A DNA stretch of 64,000 nucleotides, from positions 3,206 to 67,205 of the forward strand of contig JALWRC010000038.1 in assembly GCA_027080725.1 (NCBI GenBank), written 5' to 3'. Below are positions 1 through 9,003 of this stretch, piece after piece (position 1 is the stretch's first letter; each line of letters opens with the position of its first letter). Below the pieces are notes generated by a model. That model searched no databases. It had not been told where the DNA came from and saw nothing but the letters and a program-made list of their open reading frames with translations. This DNA comes from Saprospiraceae bacterium (GTDB lineage: Bacteria; Bacteroidota; Bacteroidia; Chitinophagales; Saprospiraceae). Both the position numbers and the translations under genes were made by a program.

Positions 1-149
1 GCCCTGTAATTTGCTGCCACTGATGTAGCAGAACGAACAATTTGGTCAGTGAACACCCATCCCACACGATTGTTGGGCAATAATTTAGTCAATTTAATCA
101 TATTCAATGCAAAAATCTTTGTCCTTTTTTGTAAAGTTTTACTATCCAT
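1..149 (-). CDS. Four-helix bundle protein (S23/IVS type), 3' end outside window
   Basis: The reading frame from the ATG at 149 to the window edge gives 49 residues beginning MDSKTLQKRTKIFALNMIKL and continuing with IVRSATSVAANYR. This is the N-terminal signature of the small four-helix bundle proteins first seen in 23S rRNA intervening sequences and common as stand-alone genes in Bacteroidota. Their function is not established. The gene is cut by the window edge. It is followed upstream by AT-rich simple repeats, so no promoter can be named. Confidence 0.75.
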   Translation of the reverse strand, partial: MDSKTLQKRTKIFALNMIKLTKLLPNNRVGWVFTDQIVRSATSVAANYR

Positions 150-159
150 TTTTATTGAT

Positions 160-360
160 TTTTTGATTTGGGATTTAATGATTTATGATTTATGATTTAA
201 TGATTTAGGATTTGGTATTTTTGATTTGGGATTTAGGATTTAGGATTTAGGATTTTTGATTTTTGATTTAGGATTAAGGATTTGGGATTTGGGATTTTCA
301 AATCTGAAATCAGAAATCTGAAATCTGAAATCTGAAATCTGAAATCAAAAATCTAAAATC
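160..360. repeat. AT-rich imperfect tandem repeats (gatttagg / aaatctga units)
   Basis: About 200 bases of short degenerate units of the type GATTTAGGATTT, followed by the complementary type AAATCTGAAATC. The two halves can pair into a long hairpin. The block separates the partial four-helix-bundle gene from the broken methyltransferase. Such tracts are frequent between genes in Bacteroidota genomes. No coding content is seen. Confidence 0.8.
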
Positions 361-361
361 C

Positions 362-1138
362 CTAAATCGTTTTAAATTCAATTCCGGCATCTTTCATTTG
401 CAGAGAAGTATTGGTTTTTAGTTGGTCGTTATCCTTAAACAAACGGTCGAGTGCAATCACTTTTTGCGGTCTTTCCTTTATTACGGCATCTGCAATTTCT
501 TGTGTTGCTTTTTCGAGCATCAAAATCATTTCATTATCGTTTACGCAATAATAGTTTTCTTTGTGTTCCAATTTGCTGTTTAGGTCTTTACCGCTTTTTA
601 GCAAAAGTTCATACACCACATTTTCTGTTGTGGCATTTTCGGAAACCGGGTCGATAAATAATTCCATTTGTTTTTCCAAAGCTTCGGCATCCTTACCTTG
701 TATTTGTTGCCATTGCTTAAAATTACTTTTGGATAGTTTAAGGACTTTAAAGCCTAAGTCTTGATATTTCAGTTTTTCTATCTCAGCTTTAAGGTTGCTT
801 ATTTTTTCGTTTCTACCGTCAATATTCAATTGGCTTTCCAGCTCTTTTATCTCTTTTTCTTTGGCTTGTATTTTTTTGTTGATTTGTTCTTGTATTTTAT
901 TTGCAGCCCTACGAATACGTTCTTTGGCAATGTCGGCTATGGTTTTGTAGCCAGCTTTGTAGGCATCACTTTTACCTGCCTATTTATGCACATATCTTTC
1001 TTTGGTAAAATTTATGTCTTCTCCAAGGGTAGGTTTTAGTTTTTCCCAATCCACTTTACCTTCGGTAAATGCTTCGGGTAATATTTCCTTTAGCTGTTGC
1101 AGTTTTACTTCCTGCGGTGTCAGACTTTTTCCTTCCAT
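362..1138 (-). pseudogene. Broken type III restriction-modification methyltransferase (Mod) remnant
   Basis: From the ATG at 1138 the frame reads MEGKSLTPQEVKLQQLKEIL and on to ERYVHK, the usual N-terminus of type III Mod adenine methyltransferases. It then meets a TAG at 980-982. In the same frame past the stop come AGYKTIADIAKERIRRAANK, a coiled-coil stretch and the C-terminal part ending DAGIEFKTI at 362. The catalytic core (AdoMet-binding and DPPY motifs, several hundred residues) is absent, so N- and C-terminal ends are joined by an internal deletion as well as a nonsense codon. The surviving C-terminal frame (362-829) is open for 155 residues but should have no methyltransferase activity. 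No restriction subunit is visible. Confidence 0.75.
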
Positions 1139-1282
1139 ATTTTTTTTATACTTTATTTCAAATAATTATCAATTCACAAATGTACTTTTGTATGTTGTTT
1201 TTCTGACGAGTTTTGGCTAAAATAATAGCTCTTCCCGACAAATCGGGATGTGCCGTTTGCGCGTAGTTTTGCTATTTGTCAT

Positions 1283-1398
1283 CTGAATAGAGGCGCTCAA
1301 ACAGGAGTTATTCCGTGGTATAGCGACTGTTTGAGCAACGAATTGTCAGAGACAAAGAGCGAGGTTATAGGTCTTTTACTTTGTTCATGTAGCACGAA
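1283..1398 (+). repeat. Hairpin-forming dispersed repeat, copy A
   Basis: The first 67 bases match 41374-41440 with roughly a dozen differences. Similarity resumes at the end (TTTACTTTGTTCATGTAGCAC against TTTATTTTGTTCCTGTAGCAC at 41488-41508). Outer stem CTCAAACAG (1296-1304) pairs perfectly with CTGTTTGAG (1327-1335). Inner stem GTTATTCC (1307-1314) pairs with GGTATAGC (1317-1324) apart from one mismatch and one wobble. Part of the element (TCAAATAGGAGTT) also occurs at 7834-7846 beside a REP palindrome. Confidence 0.65.
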
Positions 1399-1571
1399 TA
1401 CGCCATTGTCGTATTTGGGGATAAATATACGGTGCTTCGGGAGATTTTGGAGGGCCTACAGGGTGGAAAGTGCATTCGACCTCTTCTGTGGTCTTTGTGT
1501 GGAGTTGTTTTGGGGTGATCTTGTGGGCTTCTGAGACTCTTGAGTTCACTCCGCAAAGTGAAGCGCAATAA

Positions 1572-1632
1572 AATGGTTAAAACCATTACAATAATGGATG
1601 TGAGCCCGAAATCCCACGGTTAAAACCGTGGG
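1572..1632 (-). repeat. REP-like double palindrome, copy 1
   Basis: Two palindromes lie 25 bases apart: AATGGTTAAAACCATT (1572-1587) and CCCACGGTTAAAACCGTGGG (1613-1632). The same pair in opposite orientation occurs at 48594-48655, and single or decayed copies lie at 7861-7880 and 15811-15831. The arrangement resembles REP/BIME elements mobilised by RAYT transposases, and a RAYT gene lies at 36288-36995. Confidence 0.7.
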
Positions 1633-1886
1633 CTATCCTGTTTGAGCTGCTTGATTCTTCAGGAAATAGCTACAGTTAATACTGCACAAACTGGGTTCCT
1701 GGAGCACAAGCCGAGCGGGAGGGCCGCTACGCACGGATGACGGCCTAAGCATCACAGGTTGTTAGAGGAGGGCTAAGGTAACCACCAAATGAGGTAACCT
1801 CACTCTATTCGATTGTTTTCAGGTATTATTCAATACTTTCAAATAATTTTCCAATGACCGGTTTTATCGCTACCTATTTGTTTTAT

Positions 1887-2552
1887 CTAACTGCTTTCTT
1901 TCAATCTTTTCAATCTTCGTTTTGCTGTACTTAAACTTATATCTAATTTTTCGCAAATTTCAGCTGCTGTAATATTATTATTCTGTTTTATTAAAACAAG
2001 TATAGCGTCATTTACAGTGTCATTTTTTGGTTTTACAGTGTCAATATTCGTATTTACAGTGTCAGAGTTCAAATTTACAGTATCACCAAATAGAATGTGA
2101 ATTTCTCTATTTCTTAGCGAATATTGTTTATCAAGTAACAAATTTGATAGAAAGTATATTAGGAATTTATCTGTTTTATGGATTCCCTGAGATAAATCTT
2201 CGTAGTTTGCTCGCACAAGTGCATTACGAAAGTACCAGGAATGATTTTCAAATAAGTCAATATTCACCCTTTTAAATCCAAGTTTACGAAGATATTTGAT
2301 TAAAAAGCTTGCTGTAGTTCGAGTATTTCCTTCTCCAAAAATGTGAATTTGCCATAAATGGCTAATAAAATGAGTAATGTGTTCTACAATTTCTTGCTCA
2401 TTTAATCCCTTGTAGGTGAATTTTATTTCTTGCTCAAAATCATATTCCAATGTAGCTTTTAAACTTTTTGAGACAGTATCCAAACTAATTATTGAATTTA
2501 CGCGGATTCGGATATTCCTGAAATCAAAAGAATGTATGGCATCACTAACTCC
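1887..2552 (-). pseudogene. N-terminally truncated Fic family protein with C-terminal winged helix
   Basis: The frame contains the Fic core: an all-alpha region, the signature HIFGEGNTRTTA (canonical HPFxxGNxR with Pro to Ile) and the following helix. A C-terminal helix-turn-helix follows (ITAAEICEKLDISLSTAKRR). The unusual linker holds four tandem DTVN-type units. Homologous sequence (VSDAIHSFDFRNIRIRVNS) continues upstream of any plausible start but is stopped by an in-frame TGA at 2553-2555. The usual N-terminal third is therefore missing. Fic proteins AMPylate target proteins using ATP. The only start within the remaining frame is the TTG at 2483. Probably a decayed gene; activity is doubtful. 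Confidence 0.65.
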
Positions 2553-2833
2553 TCAACAGTTCAAAGGCCATAAGCGTATCTGGTGGTGTGCACCTCTCAT
2601 CTGTTTGCTTTTCTGTTGGATTTGTTGGTCAGATGCCTGCTATCGGCAGACGGGGAGGCCCGGATGATAAAGACCATCATTATTCCCGCCCTGTCGGGAC
2701 AGGATTTGTGAGTTTAGTGATTCTTTTAGTCATACCGGTTTCGTAAATTTAAAAGTTTTCTGAGCAGCATATTGAGCTGTATGCTATTCTCCTTCCACCT
2801 CGATGCGAATAATAGCATTTGTCCGGTGCTCGG

Positions 2834-3553
2834 TCACCGTCGGCCCAACCATCCCACCAATTCCGCTGCATTGACTTTCCATCTACCGGAGGTACGGATG
2901 AGGGGAAGATCAACCCGGGAAGGGTTGCCCGGCCCGGGGTTTTGCTGGATGATTTGGATATGGTCCGAATAGACCCCAGACACGATAGCTATGTGACCAA
3001 ACCGGGTATAATTGGGGCCGACAAACACGACAATATCCCCTTTGCGGGGTTTTGTTCCGGCGCCATTGTGAAATTGATATAAACCCCTGGCAGAATTATA
3101 CGCACCATCTTTCAACCGGGAATCAAAATAATCAGCGGCATTGCCGCCGGCGTTGGGCATTTTGTGATGGTAGTGCTCGTAATAATATCGTTTGACAAAT
3201 TCGACACATTGGTACTTGAGACCGAGGTTATATCCGTCCGGGGCGAGATTTCGTCCGGAGACATGGCGGACGCGGCCGTTGTAATACACCGGCACTCCAT
3301 CCAGGTTATCTACGACGGTTCCGACATCGGAGGAGGTCGTCGAATTTCGCCTCCCTTTCCGCCGCCGTCTTCTATGTTTTCTTCCACCAGATGATTTGCC
3401 GGCAGGAGAAATGGAACTCGTCTCCTCTGTACTCCACCATTTCATACCGGATAATAACCCCTTAATGCTAGATGTTCCTCCTGCTAAAAACAATCCCAAG
3501 GCTCCTACTAATAACACCGTAATCACTCCGGCTACTATCTTCTCCTTCTGCAT
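2834..3553 (-). CDS. CHAP-domain protein, membrane-anchored putative peptidoglycan hydrolase
   Basis: A 239-residue protein with one N-terminal membrane helix (about residues 8-26) and a strongly basic linker (RKHRRRRRKGRR, near residue 58). The C-terminal CHAP domain (about 90-239) carries the expected Cys in KYQCVEFVKRYY and His in FGHIAIVSGV, followed by QQN. CHAP domains are NlpC/P60-like amidases or endopeptidases that cut peptidoglycan cross-links or stems. It is the last gene of the lemA-TPM-TPM-CHAP run, 36 bases after the preceding gene. A copy of the dispersed 13-mer (3436-3448) lies inside the coding region. The substrate is inferred from the family. Confidence 0.75.
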   Translation of the reverse strand: MQKEKIVAGVITVLLVGALGLFLAGGTSSIKGLLSGMKWWSTEETSSISPAGKSSGGRKHRRRRRKGRRNSTTSSDVGTVVDNLDGVPVYYNGRVRHVSGRNLAPDGYNLGLKYQCVEFVKRYYYEHYHHKMPNAGGNAADYFDSRLKDGAYNSARGLYQFHNGAGTKPRKGDIVVFVGPNYTRFGHIAIVSGVYSDHIQIIQQNPGPGNPSRVDLPLIRTSGRWKVNAAELVGWLGRR

Positions 3554-3589
3554 ATATCTTTACCAACAATTACATTCTACAAATTTCCG

Positions 3590-4396
3590 CTACCAACTTC
3601 CGCCTGCTCCGCCACCGGAAAAGCCACCACCGCCGAAGCCTCCGAAGCCGCCGCCACCAAAACCACCGCCGCCGGAAAAACCACCGCCGCCGAAGCTGCC
3701 CCCTCCGATAATCCATCGTCCTCCACGCCCGGAACGATATGTCCCGCCACGGTAGTATCCACCGCCATCATCGTCGCCGCAATTGCCCGTCTTCTTGCAA
3801 CGCCAAACAAGATACGATACGATGGCAATCACTGCAATCAAGAACAAAAACAGGAATACAAAAGCCTCCATAGGGAAGGGCTCTCCCCCGGTATTCATCG
3901 AGAACTCGCCGCTTAAAAGGCCCATTATCATCGTGGTCGCTCTTGATAATCCTTGGTAAAAACGGCCTCTCCGGAACTTGGGGACCAAGACATTCTCAAT
4001 AATGCGTTTGACGATAGCATCGGGCAATGCACCTTCGACATTGCTGCCCGTCTGAATAAAAATCTTATGATCCTCTACGGCGACATAGATTAACACTCCG
4101 TTGTCCTTCCCGCGCTGTCCAATACCCCATTTCTCTGCTATTCGATACGAGTATTCGAAGGGGTTCTCCCCTTCCAGTGATTTGTCCAATACCACAGCGA
4201 TTTGGGTCGAGGTAGAATCGTTGTAGGCTTCCAATTTTCGCTCCAATGCCTGAAATTCCGCCCGGGAGAGGACACCGGCATAATCCACTACCAAGCGATT
4301 GGGCTTAGGTGGCACTTGTTTGGCGTAAGAGGATAACGGCGCCATCGAGCCAAGTAGTATTATGACGAAAAGGTATCTAAGCATAGGATATTTCAT
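3590..4396 (-). CDS. TPM domain protein, secreted/membrane, glycine-rich tail
   Basis: 268 residues: signal peptide (1-25), a TPM domain (about 34-160, with RLVVDYAGVLS and DNGVLIYVAVEDHKIFIQTG), a membrane helix (about 175-197) and a glycine-rich tail (about 207-268, GGGGF-type runs). TPM proteins include YgcG, Psb32 and Rv2345. Their roles are poorly defined and linked to membrane or photosystem repair, with phosphatase activity claimed for plant members. The start overlaps the end of the upstream TPM gene by 20 bases, indicating translational coupling. It is the longer, exported partner of the two TPM genes. Confidence 0.85.
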   Translation of the reverse strand: MKYPMLRYLFVIILLGSMAPLSSYAKQVPPKPNRLVVDYAGVLSRAEFQALERKLEAYNDSTSTQIAVVLDKSLEGENPFEYSYRIAEKWGIGQRGKDNGVLIYVAVEDHKIFIQTGSNVEGALPDAIVKRIIENVLVPKFRRGRFYQGLSRATTMIMGLLSGEFSMNTGGEPFPMEAFVFLFLFLIAVIAIVSYLVWRCKKTGNCGDDDGGGYYRGGTYRSGRGGRWIIGGGSFGGGGFSGGGGFGGGGFGGFGGGGFSGGGAGGSW

Positions 4397-4814
4397 CTGT
4401 CAATTCATTCGTGTCGTCATCTTCAACGGGAAAGTACTCTGCCAATTTTTCTCCTATGAGTTGGATAGCCCGGCAGAGTCCTTCTGCCCATTGGGCCTCC
4501 TTGAAATACTTCTCGAGTACTAAGGCAACATCATCCCAAAAACAATCGGGGACCACCGCATCAATCCCCTCATCTCCCATGATGGCAAACTCCTTCATCT
4601 CCGGTGCTACAAAAATCAATACCCCATTGCGATGCTTGGTATGGCGCATATTGAGTTTCCAAAAAAACTCCTCCGCCTTGGCGAGTACAATTCCCTTCTT
4701 CATCCGCTGAAAGTGCACCCGTATCTCTCCGGATGTCAATGACTCCGCATGTCGGATACACTGTACGACTCTACGGTCATCTTCATCGGTAAGCAGCTTA
4801 TGAGGATAAAACAT
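4377..4814 (-). CDS. TPM domain protein, short cytosolic form
   Basis: 145 residues, essentially one TPM domain (LTDEDDRRVVQCIRHAESLTSGEIRVHFQ, RHRNGVLIFVAPEMKEFAIMGDEGID). It lacks the signal peptide and tail of its downstream neighbour. The start lies 1 base after the lemA stop and the end overlaps the next TPM gene by 20 bases, so the three genes are almost certainly one transcript. LemA followed by two TPM proteins is a recurring Bacteroidota arrangement. Function unknown. Confidence 0.85.
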   Translation of the reverse strand: MFYPHKLLTDEDDRRVVQCIRHAESLTSGEIRVHFQRMKKGIVLAKAEEFFWKLNMRHTKHRNGVLIFVAPEMKEFAIMGDEGIDAVVPDCFWDDVALVLEKYFKEAQWAEGLCRAIQLIGEKLAEYFPVEDDDTNELTDEISYA

Positions 4815-4815
4815 G

Positions 4816-5406
4816 TTAAAAGTTTACTTTGGGCGCTTCTTCACTGCCCTTGGCACTTTGAAAATACGCTTTCGAACCAAATCCGAATATGCCCGCAAAA
4901 ATATTTTCCGGGAAGGTCTTCACCGTAGTGTTATACCCTTTGACGGCGGTATTAAACTTATCCCTTGCGATTTTGATACGATTTTCTGTCCCTTCGAGTT
5001 GAGCTTGAAGCTCCAGGAAGTTTTTATTGGCTTTGAGCTCGGGATAGCGCTCCACACTGACGAGCAGTCGTCCCAATGATTGGCTCAACCCGGATTGGGC
5101 AGCTTGAAACTCTTTGAGCTTTTCAGGTGTGATATTGGAGGGATCCACTGTCACACTTGTGGCTTTGGCGCGGGCTGCAATGACCGCGGTCAATGTGGAT
5201 TTTTCAAAATCCGCCGCTCCTTTGACGGTCTCTACCAGGTTGGGAATGAGGTCCGCCCTTCGCTGATAAGCGCTCTGCACTTTGGACCAGGCTTCTTGTA
5301 CATTCTGATCTTCTTTGACAAAGGTGTTGTACGCACCACAGCCCTGAAACAGACCGAGGAGGATAAACAATGCCAGGACGATAACAATAATTCTATTTGC
5401 ATTCAT
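4816..5406 (-). CDS. lemA: LemA family protein
   Basis: 196 residues: an N-terminal hydrophobic segment (5-20) ending LFQGCGAYN, which could be a lipobox or a membrane anchor with the bulk outside. The family coiled-coil bundle follows (NVQEAWSKVQSAYQRRADLIPNLVETVKG, then YPELKANKNFLELQAQLEGTENRI). LemA proteins are widespread helical membrane proteins of uncertain function; the name comes from a Listeria protein processed for antigen presentation. It is the first gene of the TPM/CHAP cassette, with a 173-base gap upstream where the promoter must lie. Confidence 0.9.
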   Translation of the reverse strand: MNANRIIVIVLALFILLGLFQGCGAYNTFVKEDQNVQEAWSKVQSAYQRRADLIPNLVETVKGAADFEKSTLTAVIAARAKATSVTVDPSNITPEKLKEFQAAQSGLSQSLGRLLVSVERYPELKANKNFLELQAQLEGTENRIKIARDKFNTAVKGYNTTVKTFPENIFAGIFGFGSKAYFQSAKGSEEAPKVNF

Positions 5407-5579
5407 ATAAGTAAGTGGTTTTGATGATTTACAAAAGATACCGTAAGGTATAAACTTATAAACAAATACAAAGCATTTTGTTTAGATGTACCAAAAAAAG
5501 CATAGCATCAAAATGCACAAACAAACCTCAAAACCAGCCGATCATAGCGTGTTTTTAACGCCCACGGAGAGCAATGACA

Positions 5580-7433
5580 TTATGGGCAAGTCACCTGAGT
5601 AGTGATGATATTGCCCGTGTTATCGACCGTCAGCTTCCAGCACTGCCCATCCGGCGATTTCATAATAACACCTGTATTGAGGGTCTCGAGATAAATGTCA
5701 CCGGATTTGATTTGCAACTTTGCCTTGGGGTCATCTTGACCGATTCCCACATTGCCCGTGCCGGTAGGAGAAAAAACGGCCCGGGTACCGTACACCATGT
5801 CCGCAGTCCCATTTTCATGTGCGCCCATATCCGGAGCCGTACCTAGAAAGGTTCCGGTAAAATTGGGAATTTCATCACCTGCATCATAGCCCGGGCTGGA
5901 GGTACTCAGCTTGAAATTGCCGGTTTTGGTCCCAAAATCAAAACTAGGAGCACCGGATTCATAGACGGGGGTGCCACTTAACCCATGAACCTCCTGCCCG
6001 GTGGGGTACGGTTTGTTGGTCAAATCATAATCATAGGAGTAATCCGTGTTACCGGTGCGGATGGATATGGCATTGGTCGTGGTGTCTCGTACATGGATGA
6101 TATTGTTCAATGTTTCGCAGTGCTTGACATATCTGTTGTCATTGTCCGAGGTGCCGACCCCACCCATTCCCTCACCACCGGGCTGTAGGACGGTATTGTG
6201 AAATAGATACATATGTCCGGTCATCCAGTCTATCGAAGAGGCGTAGCCCATTTTGATGAATGCTGCATATTCTCCATACTGACTTCCGGGTGGGCTGTAC
6301 GAGCGACCGAAAACATTGCGCCACACATAAAGAGGACCGATCGAAGTAGGAGCATTGCCTATTCCCAAATATACCTCTTCGATATAATTGTTCCAGATCC
6401 GGACATTGATGTTGCCCCCTTCGGATTCGATTCCATCGTCCCAACAATTGGCCAGGGAATTGCCATATATGTCGGAATCCGCACCGGGAAACCCCGCATA
6501 GCTCGCATTGCTCCACATCCCCATAATGTCATTGAAATAGTGCGCCGAATCACTCCATATCTCATTGTACCGGAATACGTTATTCCCGATGTAGCAATTG
6601 CCCAGCGAAATGCCTTGCGGTCCGGACGGATGGTAACTGCCATTGTGCAATTCCGCCCAACTGTTGGTGTCCCAACGCGGATCGTGTATCTTATTTCGTT
6701 GGAAGACGCAGCTCACAGCATCATTGTACCCTCCATGGATGGCCGATTGATAATTTTTTCCAAACCCGTTTTCATCCTCTTCGCCCCAACCGCTGATGTC
6801 GCAATCTTCAATAACGATATGCTCACAATTTTCAAAAAAGATACCATAGCGAGCAGCGTTCTTCAACGTGTACCCACGAATAATCACATACTCCTTATTC
6901 TTGATGTCAATACACGAGAACGATCCATCCTGAATATCAATCGTATCACCGGTGCCATCAATCAACAGATAGCCCTGGGCCGTCCCTGAGCTTGGTACGA
7001 CGTACTTGGTCGTCAAGTTGCCGGGTTTAATGGTTTGGGAAATGGGAAATGTCTCGGACCAGGTCGTTGCCTGGATAATCGTATCCGTGGCCGTCCCTTC
7101 GAGGGTGAGGTGAATATCATACTCCGTGTCAGGCTTAAGATTGACCAGACTTCCCCGGTAATCCGCCTTGTCATACCGCTTTCCGGTGACCGGATTATTC
7201 CCACAACCGGCGATCGGATTATACTTCATATCCAAGCCCTGTCGCCATTGGGTTTCACCTGCTTTTCGGTACTCCAACAGTACTTTTTTGGTCGAGTCTC
7301 CCCCACTCGGCGTCCAATACACGCTGATACAATGGAAGGTGGACTTGGTAAACGCAGCCTCCTGTCCAAAGGCCATGTTGCTTACAAAAACCACCATAAA
7401 AATCATACTTATAAGGCTCCAAAAACGTTTCAT
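5580..7433 (-). CDS. Secreted right-handed beta-helix protein with FN3-like N-terminus
   Basis: I take the ATG at 7433 as start because it has an AGAGGA ribosome site just upstream and opens directly into a signal peptide (MKRFWSLISMIFMVVFVSNM, cleavage near AFGQ). The frame is open further upstream, but that part lies over a dispersed 13-mer. The 617-residue product has a fibronectin-III-like domain (about 30-130, ending LVNLKPDTEYDIHL) and a parallel beta-helix (about 180-480, such as YVIIRGYTLKNAARYGIFFE). The tail contains GNVGIGQDDPKAKLQI, a motif seen in trimeric fibre-like proteins. No T9SS sorting tail is present. Beta-helix folds often bind or cleave polysaccharides; no catalytic residues can be assigned. 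Confidence 0.8.
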   Translation of the reverse strand: MKRFWSLISMIFMVVFVSNMAFGQEAAFTKSTFHCISVYWTPSGGDSTKKVLLEYRKAGETQWRQGLDMKYNPIAGCGNNPVTGKRYDKADYRGSLVNLKPDTEYDIHLTLEGTATDTIIQATTWSETFPISQTIKPGNLTTKYVVPSSGTAQGYLLIDGTGDTIDIQDGSFSCIDIKNKEYVIIRGYTLKNAARYGIFFENCEHIVIEDCDISGWGEEDENGFGKNYQSAIHGGYNDAVSCVFQRNKIHDPRWDTNSWAELHNGSYHPSGPQGISLGNCYIGNNVFRYNEIWSDSAHYFNDIMGMWSNASYAGFPGADSDIYGNSLANCWDDGIESEGGNINVRIWNNYIEEVYLGIGNAPTSIGPLYVWRNVFGRSYSPPGSQYGEYAAFIKMGYASSIDWMTGHMYLFHNTVLQPGGEGMGGVGTSDNDNRYVKHCETLNNIIHVRDTTTNAISIRTGNTDYSYDYDLTNKPYPTGQEVHGLSGTPVYESGAPSFDFGTKTGNFKLSTSSPGYDAGDEIPNFTGTFLGTAPDMGAHENGTADMVYGTRAVFSPTGTGNVGIGQDDPKAKLQIKSGDIYLETLNTGVIMKSPDGQCWKLTVDNTGNIITTQVTCP

Positions 7434-7976
7434 ATTCCTCTTTTTTTTAAGGTATGAAATGGTACCATACCCGGTGACCACTATACCCTCTTGCGCTAAT
7501 AATACGCTTTGCCCCTACCATTGCATTCTCCTTGCAAATATAGGAAAAGCTGTGGAAGATATTCCCCCTTTGCCCGCTCGAATTCACAACTCTATCCCCT
7601 AACCATAAGAGTGCTAAACAAATAACATCACAATACGAAGTTGAAAATACAAACTTTGGCAAACTTGTGACAACATATTGTGGCGTATCTTCCATTGGCG
7701 TTTCAAATCGCGGATGTGATATCCCAAGAATTGAAATTATTTCTTTAATCACCTGAAATAAAGATAAGGTACCTCGAAACAAAGTTCGTACAGCATTAAT
7801 CGCAGATATTTTTCTATGAATGTAGAGCACCAGTCAAATAGGAGTTCAGCCCTTAACATAGCCCACGGTATTTGCGTGGGATGGATGTTACAGACGAATC
7901 TGCAGTGGATTTATGCATTTATATCTTGTACACATAAGAGGCAAGGCTCTATGGGAGTAACTTTCAGCTTGGAGCA
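7434..7976. other. Intergenic stretch with a 13-mer copy and a REP-like element
   Basis: Contains the dispersed 13-mer at 7451-7463, here extended to the near-palindrome GGTATGAAATGGTACCATACC, and a REP-like copy at 7834-7945. An open frame on the minus strand (7447-7830) has no recognisable family and overlaps these elements. Confidence 0.5.
7834..7945 (+). repeat. REP-like element, copy 2
   Basis: Shares TTAACATAGCCCACGGT, a degenerate GTGGGAT arm, GATGTTACAG and TTTATATCTTGTACACATA with the copy at 48585-48672. The palindrome (7862-7880) has decayed on one side and the second palindrome (AATGGTTTTAACCATT in the other copy) is not preserved. Confidence 0.65.
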
Positions 7977-8999
7977 CTATTGTTCAATAGATCGTTTTTT
8001 CTCCCATTGCCAAGCGGTATTCATAATGTTTAGGATATCCCTTTGGGGCGTCCAGCCGAGGATTTTTTTGGCTTTAGTGGCATCTGCATAGATGGCGACT
8101 ACATCTCCCGGCCGACGAGGCCCGAGCTGATAGTTGAGTTTTTGTCCGGAAGCGCGTTCGAATGCCTGAATGGCCTCGAGGACCGTCACTCCGTTTTCCA
8201 CCCCGAGATTAAATACGTCGTAGCCGGGAGGGGGGAGGTGTTGGCGGGCATACTCCAATGCCTGTGTGTGTGCTCGTGCCAGGTCCATCACATGGATATA
8301 ATCCCGCACACAGGTGCCATCTCTTGTTGGGTAATCCGAACCGAATACGGTCATCTTCTCTCGTTTTCCGATGGCGGTCTCTGTGATGACCGGGACGAGA
8401 TTGAGAGCTGCATTTCTGGGGTCTTCACCGATATATCCGCTTTCGTGGGCACCGGCGGGATTGAAATAGCGCAGGAGCACGGCTCCTATTCGGGTAGCCT
8501 GGAGGGAATGGATGATCATGTCTTCCCCCATCTGTTTGGTCAACCCGTAAGGTGAAGTGGCCGGGGCCATTGGGGTGTTTTCGTCGACCGGCAATTGCTC
8601 CGGGTTGCCATAGACAGTACAAGAAGAGGAGTAGACGAGATGGGGGATGTGGTATTTCTTGCACATCCGGAGGACGTTGAGCAAGCTGTTGAGGTTGTTG
8701 TCAAAATACTTCAAGGGCTCTTGCACACTCTCTCCGACGGCTTTGTAAGCAGCAAAATGAATGACAGCATCGATCTGTCCTTCTTGTCGAATGATGAGTT
8801 CAAGCGCGTCCCGGTCGCAGAGATCTACCTCATAGTTGATTGGCTCTTTGCCGGAGATTTTACGGATGTTTTCAAGAACGTGCGGGGAGGAATTTGAAAA
8901 ATTATCAGTAGAAAAAACCTCATAACCCGATTCCAGTAAATCGACGAAGGTGTGGCTGCCGATATATCCCGTGCCGCCCGTTAACCATACTTTGGCCAT
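7977..8999 (-). CDS. galE: UDP-glucose 4-epimerase
   Basis: 340 residues, the normal GalE length. Rossmann NAD site GGTGYIGSH (8-16), Ser125 in VYSSSCTVYG and the catalytic YxxxK pair Y151/K155 (SPYGLTKQ). The substrate half follows, including RYFNPAGAHESG and NLVPVI. It interconverts UDP-glucose and UDP-galactose in the cytoplasm, feeding exopolysaccharide or LPS sugars. It lies 4 bases after a small lipoprotein gene on the same strand, so the two may be co-transcribed. The undecaprenyl sugar transferase at 11958-13379 is a plausible downstream user of the sugars. Confidence 0.96.
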   Translation of the reverse strand: MAKVWLTGGTGYIGSHTFVDLLESGYEVFSTDNFSNSSPHVLENIRKISGKEPINYEVDLCDRDALELIIRQEGQIDAVIHFAAYKAVGESVQEPLKYFDNNLNSLLNVLRMCKKYHIPHLVYSSSCTVYGNPEQLPVDENTPMAPATSPYGLTKQMGEDMIIHSLQATRIGAVLLRYFNPAGAHESGYIGEDPRNAALNLVPVITETAIGKREKMTVFGSDYPTRDGTCVRDYIHVMDLARAHTQALEYARQHLPPPGYDVFNLGVENGVTVLEAIQAFERASGQKLNYQLGPRRPGDVVAIYADATKAKKILGWTPQRDILNIMNTAWQWEKKRSIEQ

Positions 9000-9003
9000 A
9001 GCA

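Larger units (their letters stand above)
1139..1886. other. Intergenic stretch with dispersed repeats
   Basis: No convincing gene. It contains a hairpin-forming dispersed repeat (1283-1398, second copy at 41374) and a double palindrome (1572-1632). The GC-rich part around 1690-1760 looks like debris of a mobile element, but I could not identify it. Confidence 0.5.

Noticed and set aside
1365-1586. Minus-strand open frame of 73 codons
   Set aside because: Overlaps the repeat region; no signal or family features.
1690-1780. GC-rich block resembling a group II intron or insertion-sequence end
   Set aside because: No domain V pattern or terminal inverted repeat could be confirmed by eye.
3396-3755. 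Proline-rich plus-strand frame
   Set aside because: Produced by the complement of the glycine-rich tail of the TPM protein.
7447-7830. Minus-strand open frame of 127 codons
   Set aside because: No recognisable family, overlaps the 13-mer and the upstream region of the beta-helix gene.
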